A stretch of 64,000 nt of DNA from the NCBI GenBank assembly GCA_964019135.1, contig OZ025253.1, positions 2,450,233-2,514,232 on the forward strand, written 5' to 3'. Position 1 is the stretch's first letter. The number at the start of each line of letters is the position of its first letter. This DNA is from Arenicola marina (taxonomy: Eukaryota > Annelida > Polychaeta > Arenicolidae). The position numbers were made by a program, and so were the translations under genes. Positions 1 through 12,377 of this stretch are shown piece by piece. The notes beneath the pieces are model-generated. The model was not told the origin of the DNA. It made no database searches and saw only the letters and a list, made by a program, of their open reading frames with translations.

Positions 1-3000
1 CAGCCTATACACAGCCTATAAACAGAATATACACAGTCTATACACAGCCTATACACAGTCTATACACAGCCTATACACAGCCTATGCACAGCCTATACAC
101 AGCCTATACACAGCCTATCAACAGAATATACACAGCCTATACACAGCCTATACACAGCCTATAAACAGCCAATACACAGCCTATACACAGCCTATACACA
201 GAATATACACAGCCTAAACATAGCCTATACACAGCCTATACACAGCCTATACACAGCCTATACACAGCCTATACACAGCCTATACACAGCCTATACACAG
301 CCTATACACAGCCTATACACAGCCTATACACAGCCTATACACAACCTATACACAGCCTATACACAGCCTATACACAGCCTATACACAGCCTATAAACAGC
401 CTATACACAGCCTATACACAGCCTATACACAGCCTATACACAGCCTATACACAGCCTATACACAGTCTATACACAGCCTATACACAGCCTATACACAGTC
501 TATACACAGCCTATACACAGCCTATGCAAGCCTATACACAGCCTATACACACCCTATACACAACCTATACACAGCCTATACACAGCCTATACACAGCCTA
601 TACACAGCCTATACACAGTCTATGCACAGCCTATACACAGCCTATACACAGCCTATGCGCAGTCTATACACAGCCTATACACAGCCTATACACAGCCTAT
701 ACACAGCCTATACACAGCCTATACACAGCCTATACACAGCCTATACACAGCCTATACACAGCCCATACACAGCCTATACACAGCCTATACACAGAATATA
801 CACAGCCTACACATAGCCTATACACAGCCTATGCACAGCCTATACACAGCCTATACACAGCCTATACACAGCCTATACACAGCCTATACACAGCCTATAC
901 ACAGCCTATACACAGCCTATACACAGCCTATACACAGCCTATACACAGCCTATACACAGCCTATACACAGCCTATACACAGCCTATACACAGCCTATGCA
1001 AGCCTATACACAGCCTATACACAGTCTATACACAGCCTATACACAGCCTATAAACAGCCTATGCGCAGTCTATGCACAGCCTATGCACAGCCTATACACA
1101 GCCTATACACAGCCTATACACAGCCTATACACAGCCTATACACAGCCTATACACAGCCTATGCACAGCCTATAAACAGAATATACACAGCCTATACACAG
1201 CCTATACACAGCCTATACACAGCCTATACACAGCCTATACACAGCCTATACACAGCCTATACACAGCCCATACACAGCCTATGCACAGCCTTTACACAGC
1301 CTATAAACAGAATATACACAGCCTATACACAGCCCATACACAGCCTATGCACAGCCTTTACACAGCCTATAAACAGAATATACACAGCCCATACACAGCC
1401 TATGCACAGCCTATACACAGCCTATAAACAGAATATACACAGTCTATACACAGCCTATACACAGTCTATACACAGCCTATACACAGCCTATACACAGCCT
1501 ATACACAGCCTATACACAGCCTATACACAGCCTATACACAGCCTATAAACAGAATATACACAGCCTATACACAGCCTATGCACAGCCTATAAACAGAATA
1601 TACACAGCCTAAACACAGCCTATCAACATAATATACACAGCCTATACACAGCCTATAAACAGAATATACACAGCCTATACACAGCCTATGCACAGCCTAT
1701 AAACAGAATATACACAGCCTAAACACAGCCTATAAACATAATATACACAGCCTATACACAGCCTATACACAGCCTATAAACAGAATATACACAGTCTATA
1801 CACAGCCTATACACAGCCTGTACACAGCCTATACACAGTCTATACACAGCCTATAAACAGAATATACACAGCCTATACACAGCCTATAAACAGAATATAC
1901 ACAGCCTATACACAGCCTATAAACAGAATATACACAGCCTATACACAGCCTATGCACAGCCTATAAACAGAATATACACAGCCTAAACACAGCCTATAAA
2001 CATAATATACACAGCCTATACACAGCCTATACACAGAATATACACAGCCTACACATAGCCTATACACAGCCTATGCACAGCCTATACACAGCCTATACAC
2101 AGCCTATACACAGCCTATACACAGCCTATACACAGCCTATACACAGCCTATACACAGCCTATACACAGCCTATACACAGCCTATACACAGCCTATACACA
2201 GCCTATACACAGCCTATACACAGCCTATACACAGCCTATGCAAGCCTATACACAGCCTATACACAGTCTATACACAGCCTATACACAGCCTATAAACAGC
2301 CTATGCGCAGTCTATGCACAGCCTATGCACAGCCTATACACAGCCTATACACAGCCTATACACAGCCTATACACAGCCTATACACAGCCTATACACAGCC
2401 TATGCACAGCCTATAAACATAATATACACAGCCTATACACAGCCTATACACAGCCTATACACAGCCTATACACAGCCTATACACAGCCTATACACAGCCT
2501 ATACACAGCCCATACACAGCCTATGCACAGCCTTTACACAGCCTATAAACAGAATATACACAGCCTATACACAGCCCATACACAGCCTATGCACAGCCTT
2601 TACACAGCCTATAAACAGAATATACACAGCCCATACACAGCCTATGCACAGCCTATACACAGCCTATAAACAGAATATACACAGTCTATACACAGCCTAT
2701 ACACAGTCTATACACAGCCTATACACAGCCTATACACAGCCTATACACAGCCTATACACAGCCTATACACAGCCTATACACAGCCTATAAACAGAATATA
2801 CACAGCCTATACACAGCCTATGCACAGCCTATAAACAGAATATACACAGCCTAAACACAGCCTATAAACATAATATACACAGCCTATACACAGCCTATAA
2901 ACAGAATATACACAGCCTATACACAGCCTATGCACAGCCTATAAGCAGAATATACACAGCCTAAACACAGCCTATAAACATAATATACACAGCCTATACA

Positions 3001-4029
3001 CAGCCTATACACAGCCTATAAACAGAATATACACAGTCTATACACAGCCTATACACAGCCTGTACACAGCCTATACACAGTCTATACACAGCCTATAAAC
3101 AGAATATACACAGCCTATACACAGCCTATAAACAGAATATACACAGCCTATACACAGCCTATAAACAGAATATACACAGCCTATACACAGCCTATGCACA
3201 GCCTATAAACAGAATATACACAGCCTAAACACAGCCTATAAACATAATATACACAGCCTATACACAGCCTATACACAGCCTATAAACAGAATATACACAG
3301 TCTATACACAGCCTATACACAGCCTGTACACAGCCTATACACAGTCTATACACAGCCTATAAACAGAATATACACAGTCTATACACAGCCTATACACAGC
3401 CTATACACAGCCTATACACAGCCTATACACAGCCTATACACAGCCTATACACAGCCTATACACAGCCTATACACAGCCTATTAACAGAATATACACAGTC
3501 TATACACAGCCTATACACAGCCTGTACACAGCCTATACACAGTCTATACACAGCCTATAAACAGAATATACACAGCCTATACACAGCCTATGCACAGCCT
3601 ATAAACAGAATATACACAGCCTAAACACAGCCTATAAACATAATATACACAGCCTATACACAGCCTATACACAGCCTATAAACAGAATATACACAGTCTA
3701 TACACAGCCTATACACAGCCTGTACACAGCCTATACACAGTCTATACACAGCCTATAAACAGAATATACACAGTCTATACACAGCCTATACACAGCCTAT
3801 ACACAGCCTATACACAGCCTATACACAGCCTATACACAGCCTATACACAGCCTATACACAGCCTATACACAGCCTTTACACAGCCTATACACAGCCTATA
3901 CACAGCCTATACACAGCCTATACACAGCCTACACAGCCTATACAGCCTATACACAGCCTATAAACAGAATATACACAGCCTATACACAGCCTATACACAG
4001 CCTATACACAGCCTATACACAGCCTATAC
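1..4029. repeat. 11-bp minisatellite (ACAGCCTATAC)n, about 366 units
   Basis: Near-perfect tandem repeat of ACAGCCTATAC that enters from beyond the left edge and stops at 4029. Recurrent variants are ACAGAATATAC, CATAAAC/ATAAAC forms, ATGCAC and AGTCTATAC. A 1,242-bp block (about 790-2031) is repeated immediately at about 2032-3273 with the same variant order, so there is a higher-order duplication. Eleven is not a multiple of three, so each reading frame cycles through an 11-residue pattern (YTQPIHSLYTA). These frames are a by-product of the repeat and I do not call them genes. Confidence 0.97.
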
Positions 4030-4480
4030 CTGGTATGCATGTGATGCAAATATACTTGGAACAATGTCGACCTTGACCTTCGAAAGCAAAACTATGAGGC
4101 GGGTCAACAAGTACATTACTATGGACTTTCATCTTACTTTAAACCGCGACCCAATGAGTGAGCGTGAGGAGGGGGGGTGGAGGTGAGAGAGAGTGGGTAA
4201 GCGGGGGGGGGGGGATGAGAAGGAGGGGGGCGGGGGGGGGGGTATATATGAAGTGAGACGGTGTTCAAGGATGGCGGTGTGTGGGCGGGGGGTGGGGTGG
4301 GGGGTTACCTCTTGAGGTTATTTGAGGCTATTTTAGGAAAGTGATTGGGTCTGACTTATGTAGATAACACGCACACCTGAGAGGGGCCGGAGAAGGCCCA
4401 CTCCCTCCCACCATGGAGCACCGCCATAGATCTACAAGTACACGCTAAGTACGCACATTATCGCTCATCTGGCGATCGAC
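4030..4480. other. Low-copy non-coding sequence with G-rich stretch
   Basis: No coding signal is seen. A G-rich stretch runs from about 4166 to 4310, with several runs of 8 or more G. The rest is ordinary mixed-composition sequence. Confidence 0.5.
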
Positions 4481-4550
4481 TGTCGTGGCCGAGTGGTAGC
4501 ACCACGTGGAGTGAAGCGACCGGACACGGGTTCGAACCCCTGAGATATTA
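4479..4550 (+). mobile_element. tRNA-like element (SINE head or tRNA pseudogene)
   Basis: Box A TGGCCGAGTGG (4486-4496) fits the Pol III consensus at every defined position. Box B GGTTCGAACCC (4529-4539) is also perfect. The 32-nt spacing is that of a normal tRNA gene. The expected acceptor-stem positions on either side do not pair, so this is more likely a tRNA-derived SINE head or pseudogene than a working tRNA. No SINE body is recognised downstream before the next element. Confidence 0.55.
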
Positions 4551-4625
4551 CACACATAGATGTAGGCGATGGACTTGGTCGCTTATCTGGAACAGGCGTC
4601 TTTGAATATCACCTGGAGTTGTAGG

Positions 4626-4890
4626 GGCCGGCAAGGTAGCTCAGTGGGTCAGAACGCTCGCCTTGTGTGCTCTGGCCACCTGAAAGCCTGAAAACGGCAC
4701 GTGGGTCGGTGGTTCGAGCCCCGCTGTGGCCATGTCTGTGCGGTCGCAGGATACAGATCCCATGTCTTTCTTCGCCAAGAGTAGGGGGTTACCCCGGGGA
4801 CATGGCTCCGCTCTTCCCTTCTTCTCCCATTGACGCGATATGACCAAAAGTGGTTAAAGCGTCCTGAATATACAACCAACCAGCCAACCT
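4626..4890 (+). mobile_element. tRNA-derived SINE, copy A
   Basis: Box A TAGCTCAGTGG (4637-4647) and box B GGTTCGAGCCC (4711-4721) are both perfect Pol III promoter elements, separated by a longer than usual spacer of 63 nt. A body of about 165 bp follows (to about 4890), ending in a short AACCAACC-type tail. The full unit recurs on the minus strand at 12378-12634 with clear homology through head and body (for example CATGTCTGT, GGTCGCAGGATA, GACATGG, TATGACCAAA). Two dispersed copies in opposite orientation show a mobile family. Naming the superfamily would need a database search. Confidence 0.85.
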
Positions 4891-5106
4891 AGAGTTGTGC
4901 AGATGATTCGTGGACCACATGGAAATGAAGATTGACAAAAATATCGGCATTTACTGAGTAGGATCTAACTACGTGACCTATCCAGGGGAACATGCGAGTC
5001 CGACCATGCTATGACCCCCGCCCCCTCCCAGCCCTAACCACACTGCCTCTCCCTGCGTTGCCTTGACGCCGTCTCTACGCAGCCCCCCCCCCCACCCACC
5101 TCCCCT
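4891..5106. other. Low-copy spacer
   Basis: No gene or repeat family is recognised. The right end becomes C-rich just before the duplicated block. Confidence 0.4.
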
Positions 5107-5288
5107 CTCCCGCAACCCCTCTGCAGCAGACCCAGCAGTCGATAAGAAAGTTGATATGGAATGAAATTATGAGCTCACCTGATACCTCAAGCAATTTGTC
5201 GCCATGATCCAATCCCTCATTTTAATCTAGCCCAGCGGGAGTTCTTTCCCGGCTCTGCCCGGCCATATAATTTAATTTTCGTACGCAA

Positions 5289-5357
5289 CCCACGTCACCC
5301 CCGTCACCTACGTTACCCCACCCACCCCCGTCGCCCCGTCACCCCCGTCACCCCCGG
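5289..5357. repeat. Short 9-bp repeat, (GTCACCCCC)n, copy 1
   Basis: About eight degenerate units of GTCACCCCC, followed by CGGGTCATTAATC. The same tract, two units longer, is in the second block at about 8864-8943. Confidence 0.7.
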
Positions 5358-5643
5358 GTCATTAATCTTCAACATTGGTCTGATGGATATGATGACTTTC
5401 CTCCTTTTTTTTGTTAATTTATTTAAGTTGGCCCCCCATCAGGTGGTAAAAGCAATATTTCCGACGACTGTGCAAAAAATATATATATGTTTATAAATAT
5501 TTATTAATGTGTATGGGACACGGTGCATGTCCTCCGTGCGATGGCAATCATCGGTCCCCGTGCCCGGGTTACAGACTTGGAGACACGTGCAGCGTCAGGT
5601 GGTCGTCATGGACGGGTCTCGGCATAACCGTCATTTCAACCAC

Positions 5644-6548
5644 GTCACCCTCTGGATGGGAGGCTATCACTGCGTTAGGGGGTGGAGGGGGGGAGGCGGA
5701 GGGGGTGGGCGTCACCCTCTGGATGGGAGGCTATCACTGCGTTACGGGGGTGGAGGGGGGAGGCGGAGGGGGTGGGCGTCACCCTCTGGATGGGAGGCTA
5801 TCACTGCGTTATGGGGGTGGAGGGGGGAGGCGGAGGGGGTGGGCGTCACCCTCTGGATGGGAGGCTTTCACTGCGTTACGGGGGTGGAGGGGGGAGGCGG
5901 AGGGGGTGGGCGTCACCCTCTGGATGGGAGGCTGTCACTGCGTTACGGGGGTGGAGGGGGGAGGCGGAGGGGTGGGCGTCACCCTCTGGATGGGAGGCTT
6001 TCACTGCGTTACGGGGGTGGAGGGGGGAGGCGGAGGGGGTGGGCGTCACCCTCTGGATGGGAGGCTTTCACTGCGTTACGGGGGTGGAGGGGGGAGGCGG
6101 AGGGGTTGGGCGTCACCCTCTGGATGGGAGGCTTTCACTGCGTTACGGGGGTGGAGGGGGGAGGCGGAGGGGGTGGGCGTCACCCTCTGGATGGGAGGCT
6201 TTCACTGCGTTACGGGGGTGGAGGGGGGAGGCGGAGGGGTTGGGCGTCACCCTCTGGATGGGAGGCTTTCACTGCGTTACGGGGTGGAGGGGGGAGGCGG
6301 AGGGGGTGGGCGTCACCCTCTGGATGGGAGGCTTTCACTGCGTTACGGGGGTGGAGGGGGGAGGCGGAGGGGGTGGGCGTCACCCTCTGGATGGGAGGCT
6401 TTCACTGCGTTACGGGGGTGGAGGGGGGAGGCGGAGGGGGTGGGCGTCACCCTCTGGATGGGAGGCTTTCACTGCGTTACGGGGGTGGAGGGGGGAGGCG
6501 GAGGGGGTGGGCGTCACCCTCTGGATGGGAGGCTTTCACTGCGTTATG
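5644..6548. repeat. 67-bp G-rich minisatellite, copy 1 (about 13.5 units)
   Basis: Units begin GTCACCCTCTGGATGGGAGG at 5644, 5711, 5778 and so on. The second half of each unit is very G-rich, with G-runs separated by TGGA, AGGCGGA and T, so it fits the canonical four-run G-quadruplex pattern on the + strand. The three forward frames stay open through the array, giving Gly/Arg/Trp-rich translations that I regard as artefacts. Confidence 0.95.
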
Positions 6549-7224
6549 GGGGCTAAGGGGGGAGGGGGGGTGGCGAAGAAAGGGGGGGGGGGAGTTGAAG
6601 AGTATTCGTGATAGCGTGAAATGTACTGCTTAAGGGCCATAGAACTACGGGTGCTCAAAATGTGAAGAAGAATTATTTTTACATTGGCCGACATAGGCCC
6701 CGATCTTACCAACCCTGAAGTCGATTGGCTCTGGACAGATACCAGAAGAAAAAAAGTGTGGCTTTAGATATATAGGCTACATACGTGTTGCTAGGGGTGA
6801 TGTAAATACGTAACCATAAAAAATATATAACGCATTTGGCCGAGGATAAAAGAACCGTCCATAGACGTCAATACACGGTCTAAATCAAATCAGCCAATCA
6901 AAAAGCGGCCTAATCACGCTGTCTCGTGGTTGGCGAGAGTGGACGAGAGGTTGCGTACCCACCCGACTGTAGAGAAAGCGGTGGCGAGTTGTAAGCCCAC
7001 TCGTGTTTGGGGTTGTTTCCTCCTGTCATCTCCCTGTCTCAGGTGTTAATCCCTGACTGCCCATGCAGTTTAACCCATGTTAATATCGACAGATGTCACG
7101 TTAACATTAACATTAACACGTTAGTTACAGCGATATAAGCCGTAAACGAACATATTTAGGGTATACATAAGTGGTCAATCTAGGCGTATGATCCAGGGGC
7201 CAATTGTGCACGGGGGGGGGGGGG

Positions 7225-7330
7225 TCGTCTGTATCTCAGTGGGTAGTGTGGTCACTCCGTTGCCTGGCGCGTTCGGCTAGTGTCGACTGTGCTCAGCCCA
7301 AGCGGTCGGTACAGGGTTCAAGCCCCACCT
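7225..7330 (+). mobile_element. tRNA-like SINE head, second family, block copy 1
   Basis: A box A-like TATCTCAGTGG (7232-7242, one mismatch) and box B GGTTCAAGCCC (7315-7325) are separated by about 72 nt. The D-arm core CTCAGTGGGT is shared with the SINE at 4626 and with the satellite at 35.9-40.7 kb. An identical element lies in the second block at 10733-10838. The extent of any SINE body downstream is unclear. Confidence 0.5.
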
Positions 7331-8167
7331 GTGCAAAGCTTTCTGTGTGTGCAGAATAAAGAGGCCATGTCGATTCTTAAATAGCCTAGTAGGCGTCACC
7401 CTTCCCCGTACAATCTCCACTGATAAAGGCTAACACATACCCAAGGTCATTAAACAGATGTCTACATAGGGGGTTTAATCCCTCACTTTTTATCCTTCGG
7501 ACTTAAAAAACAACGACCCCACTTTGGCGTTAATCTCGATTAATTATCCCTGTGTTGTCCGTGCACCTTTGCTAACAGTGTACAGAGGGGTGACAGATAC
7601 CCGCGACCTGTTTAAACACCCCACGGATTAATGCTGCCATGGTAACGACACGTGGTTCAAACCCCTGTCGCCATGCTATCTGTGTCGCCACTGGACAAGG
7701 CGGTGGTGGCGTGGCTCACACCTCATAGTGTTGTCCCGCCTTCCTCGCTACAACGATGGTCTGTAACTGCTGAGGACAAGTGAGTGAATGGGGTAAAAAG
7801 CCAGCTAGATCTGGAGGTTCTGGTAATTATTACGCCGTTCAGCCGCAAAGAAATCTGATCAGATATCATATCGAGGATCCTGGAAGCAGGGACAACAATC
7901 AGGAGAGTCCTCGGGCGTGAGGTAAGAAGGTCCCACTGTTAACCCTATATAGACTATGTACATCATGTAGTAATGAGACCGTCTGCCCAGGGCACACCGC
8001 TCCACGGGCAATGATAAGGGCCTGGTGGTGTACATGCCCAGTGGCCTGTGTGTGTCCATAGAGGTAAGGGCATCACATAGGTGGTGTGTATGAACCACGT
8101 GCGGTTCTCAGGGGAAATATACAACTCCTGTGTGAAATACTCTGATGCTCAACAAATATACTGAGGG

Positions 8168-8172
<5 letters not shown>

Positions 8173-8204
<32 letters not shown>
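8173..8204. repeat. (TA)n microsatellite
   Basis: A pure TA dinucleotide run of about 32 bp. It is absent from the matching position of the second block (near 11690), where a different short sequence occurs. Confidence 0.95.
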
Positions 8205-8206
<2 letters not shown>

Positions 8207-8482
8207 GACCAATTTGCAAAAGTTGGAGGGTGGGGAGGGGAGATTTTAATATGAAATCGTGAACTTTGGATGGGGTGATATTTTAATATGATTTGGTAAA
8301 CGAGGGATCGTGGGGGCGTGGTGGCACGGGCACTGGACCTTTGTGGGGTCAAATGTGTGATTTTGATCTCACGATTGACAAAATGTGGTCAATGTGTGGC
8401 CCGAAATGCGCCGAAGTAGTTTCACCAAAGACATAGAGGATACATGCAGGCTCGGAGGTTAGCACCCGAGTACCGCACCTGG

Positions 8483-8682
8483 NNNNNNNNNNNNNNNNNN
8501 NNNNNNNNNNNNNNNNNNNNNNNNNNNNNNNNNNNNNNNNNNNNNNNNNNNNNNNNNNNNNNNNNNNNNNNNNNNNNNNNNNNNNNNNNNNNNNNNNNNN
8601 NNNNNNNNNNNNNNNNNNNNNNNNNNNNNNNNNNNNNNNNNNNNNNNNNNNNNNNNNNNNNNNNNNNNNNNNNNNNNNNNNN
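8483..8682. other. Assembly gap, exactly 200 N
   Basis: A run of 200 N. The identical length of all three gaps in the window suggests a placeholder size rather than a measured one. Confidence 0.99.
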
Positions 8683-8863
8683 TTCCGCAACCCCTCTGCA
8701 GCAGACCCAGCAGTCGATATGAAAGTTGATATGGAATGAAATTATGAGCTCACCTGATACCTCAAGCAATTTGTCGCCCATGATTGAATCCCTCATTTTA
8801 ATCTAGCCCAGCGGGAGTTCTTTCCCGGCTCTGCCCGGCCATATAATTTAATTTTCGTACGCA

Positions 8864-8943
8864 ACCCACGTCACCCCCGTCACCTACGTTACCCCACCCA
8901 CCCCCGTCGCCCCCGTCACCCCCGTCACCCCCGTCACCCCCGG
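8864..8943. repeat. Short 9-bp repeat, (GTCACCCCC)n, copy 2
   Basis: The counterpart of 5289-5357, slightly longer than in block 1. Confidence 0.7.
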
Positions 8944-9229
8944 GTCATTAATCTTCAACATTGGTCTGATGGATATGATGACTTTCCTCCTTTTTTTTGT
9001 TAATTTATTTAAGTTGGCCCCCCATCAGGTGGTAAAAGCAATATTTCCGACGACTGTGCAATAAATATATATATGTTTATAAATATATATTAATGTGTAT
9101 GGGACACGGTGCATGTCCTCCGTGCGATGGCAATCATCGGTCCCCGTGCCCGGGTTACAGACTTGGAGACACGCGCAGCGTCAGGTGGTCGTCATGGACG
9201 GGTCTCGCCATAACCGTCATTTCAACCAC

Positions 9230-10066
9230 GTCACCCTCTGGATGGGAGGCTATCACTGCGTTAGGGGGGTGGAGGGGGGAGGCGGAGGGGGTGGGCGTCA
9301 CCCTCTGGATGGGAGGCTATCACTGCGTTATGGGGGTGGAGGGGGGAGGCGGAGGGGGTGGGCGTCACCCTCTGGATGGGAGGCTTTCACTGCGTTACGG
9401 GGGTGGAGGGGGAGGCGGAGGGGGTGGGCGTCACCCTCTGGATGGGAGGCTTTCACTGCGTTACGGGGGTGGAGGGGGGAGGCGGAGGGGTTGGGCGTCA
9501 CCCTCTGGATGGGAGGCTTTCACTGCGTTACGGGGGTGGAGGGGGGAGGCGGAGGGGGTGGGCGTCACCCTCTGGATGGGAGGCTTTCACTGCGTTACGG
9601 GGGTGGAGGGGGGAGGCGGAGGGGTTGGGCGTCACCCTCTGGATGGGAGGCTTTCACTGCGTTACGGGGGTGGAGGGGGGAGGCGGAGGGGGTGGGCGTC
9701 ACCCTCTGGATGGGAGGTTTTCACTGCGTTACGGGGGTGGAGGGGGGAGGCGGAGGGGTTGGGCGTCACCCTCTGGATGGGAGGCTTTCACTGCGTTACG
9801 GGGGTGGAGGGGGGAGGCGGAGGGGGTGGGCGTCACCCTCTGGATGGGAGGCTTTCACTGCGTTACGGGGGTGGAGGGGGGAGGCGGAGGGGGTGGGCGT
9901 CACCCTCTGGATGGGAGGTTTTCACTGCGTTACGGGGGTGGAGGGGGGAGGCGGAGGGGGTGGGCGTCACCCTCTGGATGGGAGGCTTTCACTGCGTTAC
10001 GGGGGTGGAGGGGGGAGGCGGAGGGGGTGGGTGTCACCCTCTGGATGGGAGGCTTTCACTGCGTTA
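9230..10066. repeat. 67-bp G-rich minisatellite, copy 2 (about 12.5 units)
   Basis: Same unit as 5644-6548 with one unit fewer and a few different unit variants. It has the same four-run G-quadruplex pattern on the + strand. Confidence 0.95.
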
Positions 10067-10732
10067 TGGGGGCTAAGGGGGGAGGGGGTGGCGAAGAAAG
10101 GGGGGGGGAGTTGAAGAGTATTCGTGATAGCGTGAAATGTACTGCTTAAGGGCCATAGAACTACGGGTGCTCAAAATGTGAAGAAGAATTATTTTTACAT
10201 TGGCCGACATAGGCCCCGATCTTACCAACCCTGAAGTCGATTGGCTCTGGACAGATACCAGAAGAAAAAAAGTGTGGCTTTAGATATATAGGCTACATAC
10301 GTGTTGCTAGGGGTGATGTAAATACGTAACCATAAAAAATATATAACGCATTTGGCCGAGGATAAAAGAACCGTCCATAGACGTCAATACACGGTCAAAA
10401 TCAAATCAGCCAATCAAAAGCGGCCTAATCACGCTGTCTCGTGGTTGGCGAGAGTGGACGAGAGGTTGCGTACCCACCCGACTGTAGAGAAAGCGGTGGC
10501 GAGTTGTAAGCCCACTCGTGTTTGGGGTTGTTTCCTCCTGTCATCTCCCTGTCTCAGGTGTTAATCCCTGACTGCCCATGCAGTTTAACCCATGTTAATA
10601 TCGACAGATGTCACGTTAACATTAACATTAACACGTTAGTTACAGCGATATAAGCCGTAAACGAACATATTTAGGGTATACATAAGTGGTCAATCTAGGC
10701 GTATGATCCAGGGGCCAATTGTGCACGGGGGG

Positions 10733-10838
10733 TCGTCTGTATCTCAGTGGGTAGTGTGGTCACTCCGTTGCCTGGCGCGTTCGGCTAGTGTCGACTGTGC
10801 TCAGCCCAAGCGGTCGGTACAGGGTTCAAGCCCCACCT
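10733..10838 (+). mobile_element. tRNA-like SINE head, second family, block copy 2
   Basis: The counterpart of 7225-7330, with box B GGTTCAAGCCC at 10823-10833. The poly-G run directly upstream is shorter here (6 G against about 14). Confidence 0.5.
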
Positions 10839-11998
10839 GTGCAAAGCTTTCTGTGTGTGCAGAATAAAGAGGCCATGTCGATTCTTAAATAGCCTAGTAG
10901 GCGTCACCCTTCCCCGTACAATCTCCACTGATAAAGGCTAACACATACCCAAGGTCATTAAACAGATGTCTACATAGGGGCTTTAATCCCTCACTTTTTA
11001 TCCTTCGGACTTAAAAAACAACGACCCCACTTTGGCGTTAATCTCGATTAATTATCCCTGTGTTGTCCGTGCACCTTTGCTAACAGTGTACAGAGGGGTG
11101 ACAGATACCCGCGACCTGTTTAAACACCCCACGGATTAATGCTGCCATGGTAACGACACGTGGTTCAAACCCCTGTCGCCATGCTATATGTGTCGCCACT
11201 GGACAAGGCGATGGTGGGGTGGCTCACACCTCATAGTGTTGTCCCGCTTTCCTCGCTACAACGATGGTGTGTAACTGCTGAGGACAACTGTTTGGTGAAT
11301 GGGGTAAAAAGCCAGCTAGATCTGGAGGTTCTGGTAATTATTACGCCGTTCAGCCGCAAAGAAATCTGATCAGATATCATATCGAGGATCCCGGAAGCAG
11401 GGACAGCAATCGGGAGATTCCACGGGCGTGAGGTAAGAAGATCCCACGGTTAACCCTATATATACTATGTACATCATGTAGTAATGAGACCGTCTGCCCA
11501 GGGCACACCGCCCCATGGGCAATGATAAGGGCCTGGTGGCGTACATGCCCAGCGGGATGGATGGCCTGTGTGTGTCCATAGAGGTAAGGGCATCACATAG
11601 GTGGTGTGTATGAACCACGTGCGGTTCTCAGTGGAAATATACAACTCCTGTGTGAAATACACTGATGCTCAACAAATATACTGAGGGTATGTGTATGAAC
11701 CCATATCCTCGATATGGTTGGGACTAATGTGCAAAAGTGGGAGTGTGGGGAGGGGAGATTTTAATATGAAATCGTGAACTTTGGATGGGGTGATATTTTA
11801 ATATGATTTGGTAAACGAGGGATCGTGGGGGCGTGGTGGCACGGGCACTGGACCTTTGTGGGGTCAGATATGTGATTTTGATCTCACGATTGACAAAATG
11901 TGGTCAATGTGTGGCCCGAAATGCACCGAAGTAGTTTCACCAAAGACATAGAGGATACATGCAGGGTCGGAGGTTAGCACCCGAGTACCGCACCTGGG

Positions 11999-12377
11999 CG
12001 CCACCAGTTAGCTTCCGGGTGTCCCCAGGTGGCCCTGTATTCGCGCTCGGTCGCAATCGCACTTTAATAACTTCATAACGTCGCCCATCGCTAGAGCTAG
12101 CATTTCAAATATTTAATTAGACAGTTTCACACGCTCTACCTGATTGTGTCAATCTTGAAGCATGCCTGATTTCAACACGTAGCTATGAAATGAACGGCCA
12201 CAATGCTATATCTTTTAAGACGCTAAAGCTGAGGCAGAGCTGGTGGGTTGTAAGGGTCCTTCAAGTGTTCTGCTTGACCAACCAGAAGTCTCGTTTTGGT
12301 CAAACACACAATGGTCGGAGGTTCGACTCTCAGGTGTGACTGGGGCGTCCTTATGGCGTTATTACTGTATGACCTTT
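11999..12377. other. Low-copy spacer
   Basis: No gene is recognised. GGTTCGACTCT near 12324 is a box-B-like motif without a convincing box A. Confidence 0.4.

Larger units (their letters stand above)
5107..8482. repeat. 3.3-kb duplicated block, copy 1 (probable allelic contig end)
   Basis: This segment is nearly identical in order and sequence to 8683-11998, at an offset near 3,575 bp. It ends exactly at a 200-N gap, and the other copy begins exactly at the other side of that gap. Differences are of allelic type: one repeat unit more in the 67-bp minisatellite, a longer poly-G near 7212, a (TA)n tract at 8173-8204 replaced by unrelated sequence in the other copy, small indels and scattered SNPs. 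Apart from the internal repeats and tRNA-like element listed separately, no coding sequence is recognised; 6561-7224 and 7331-8172 appear to be non-coding. Confidence 0.9.
8683..11998. repeat. 3.3-kb duplicated block, copy 2
   Basis: This is the partner of 5107-8482. It starts at the right edge of the 200-N gap and stays aligned to about 11998 (GTACCGCACCTGG), after which sequence continues into unique DNA. No convincing gene is seen. The unique parts (10067-10732 and 10839-11998) match block 1 and appear non-coding. Confidence 0.9.

Noticed and set aside
1..4029. Regularly spaced short repeats, considered as a CRISPR array
   Set aside because: Units are contiguous with no unique spacers, no cas genes are present and the genome is eukaryotic. 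The same applies to the other arrays.
5507..6633. Gly/Arg-rich proteins starting at 5507 and 5509
   Set aside because: Three overlapping frames are all open through the 67-bp array, with the same pattern shifted; there is no unique domain.
7640..7680. Box-B-like GGTTCAAACCC near 7652 (and near 11161 in the other block)
   Set aside because: No matching box A lies at 30-75 nt upstream, so a tRNA-like element cannot be supported.
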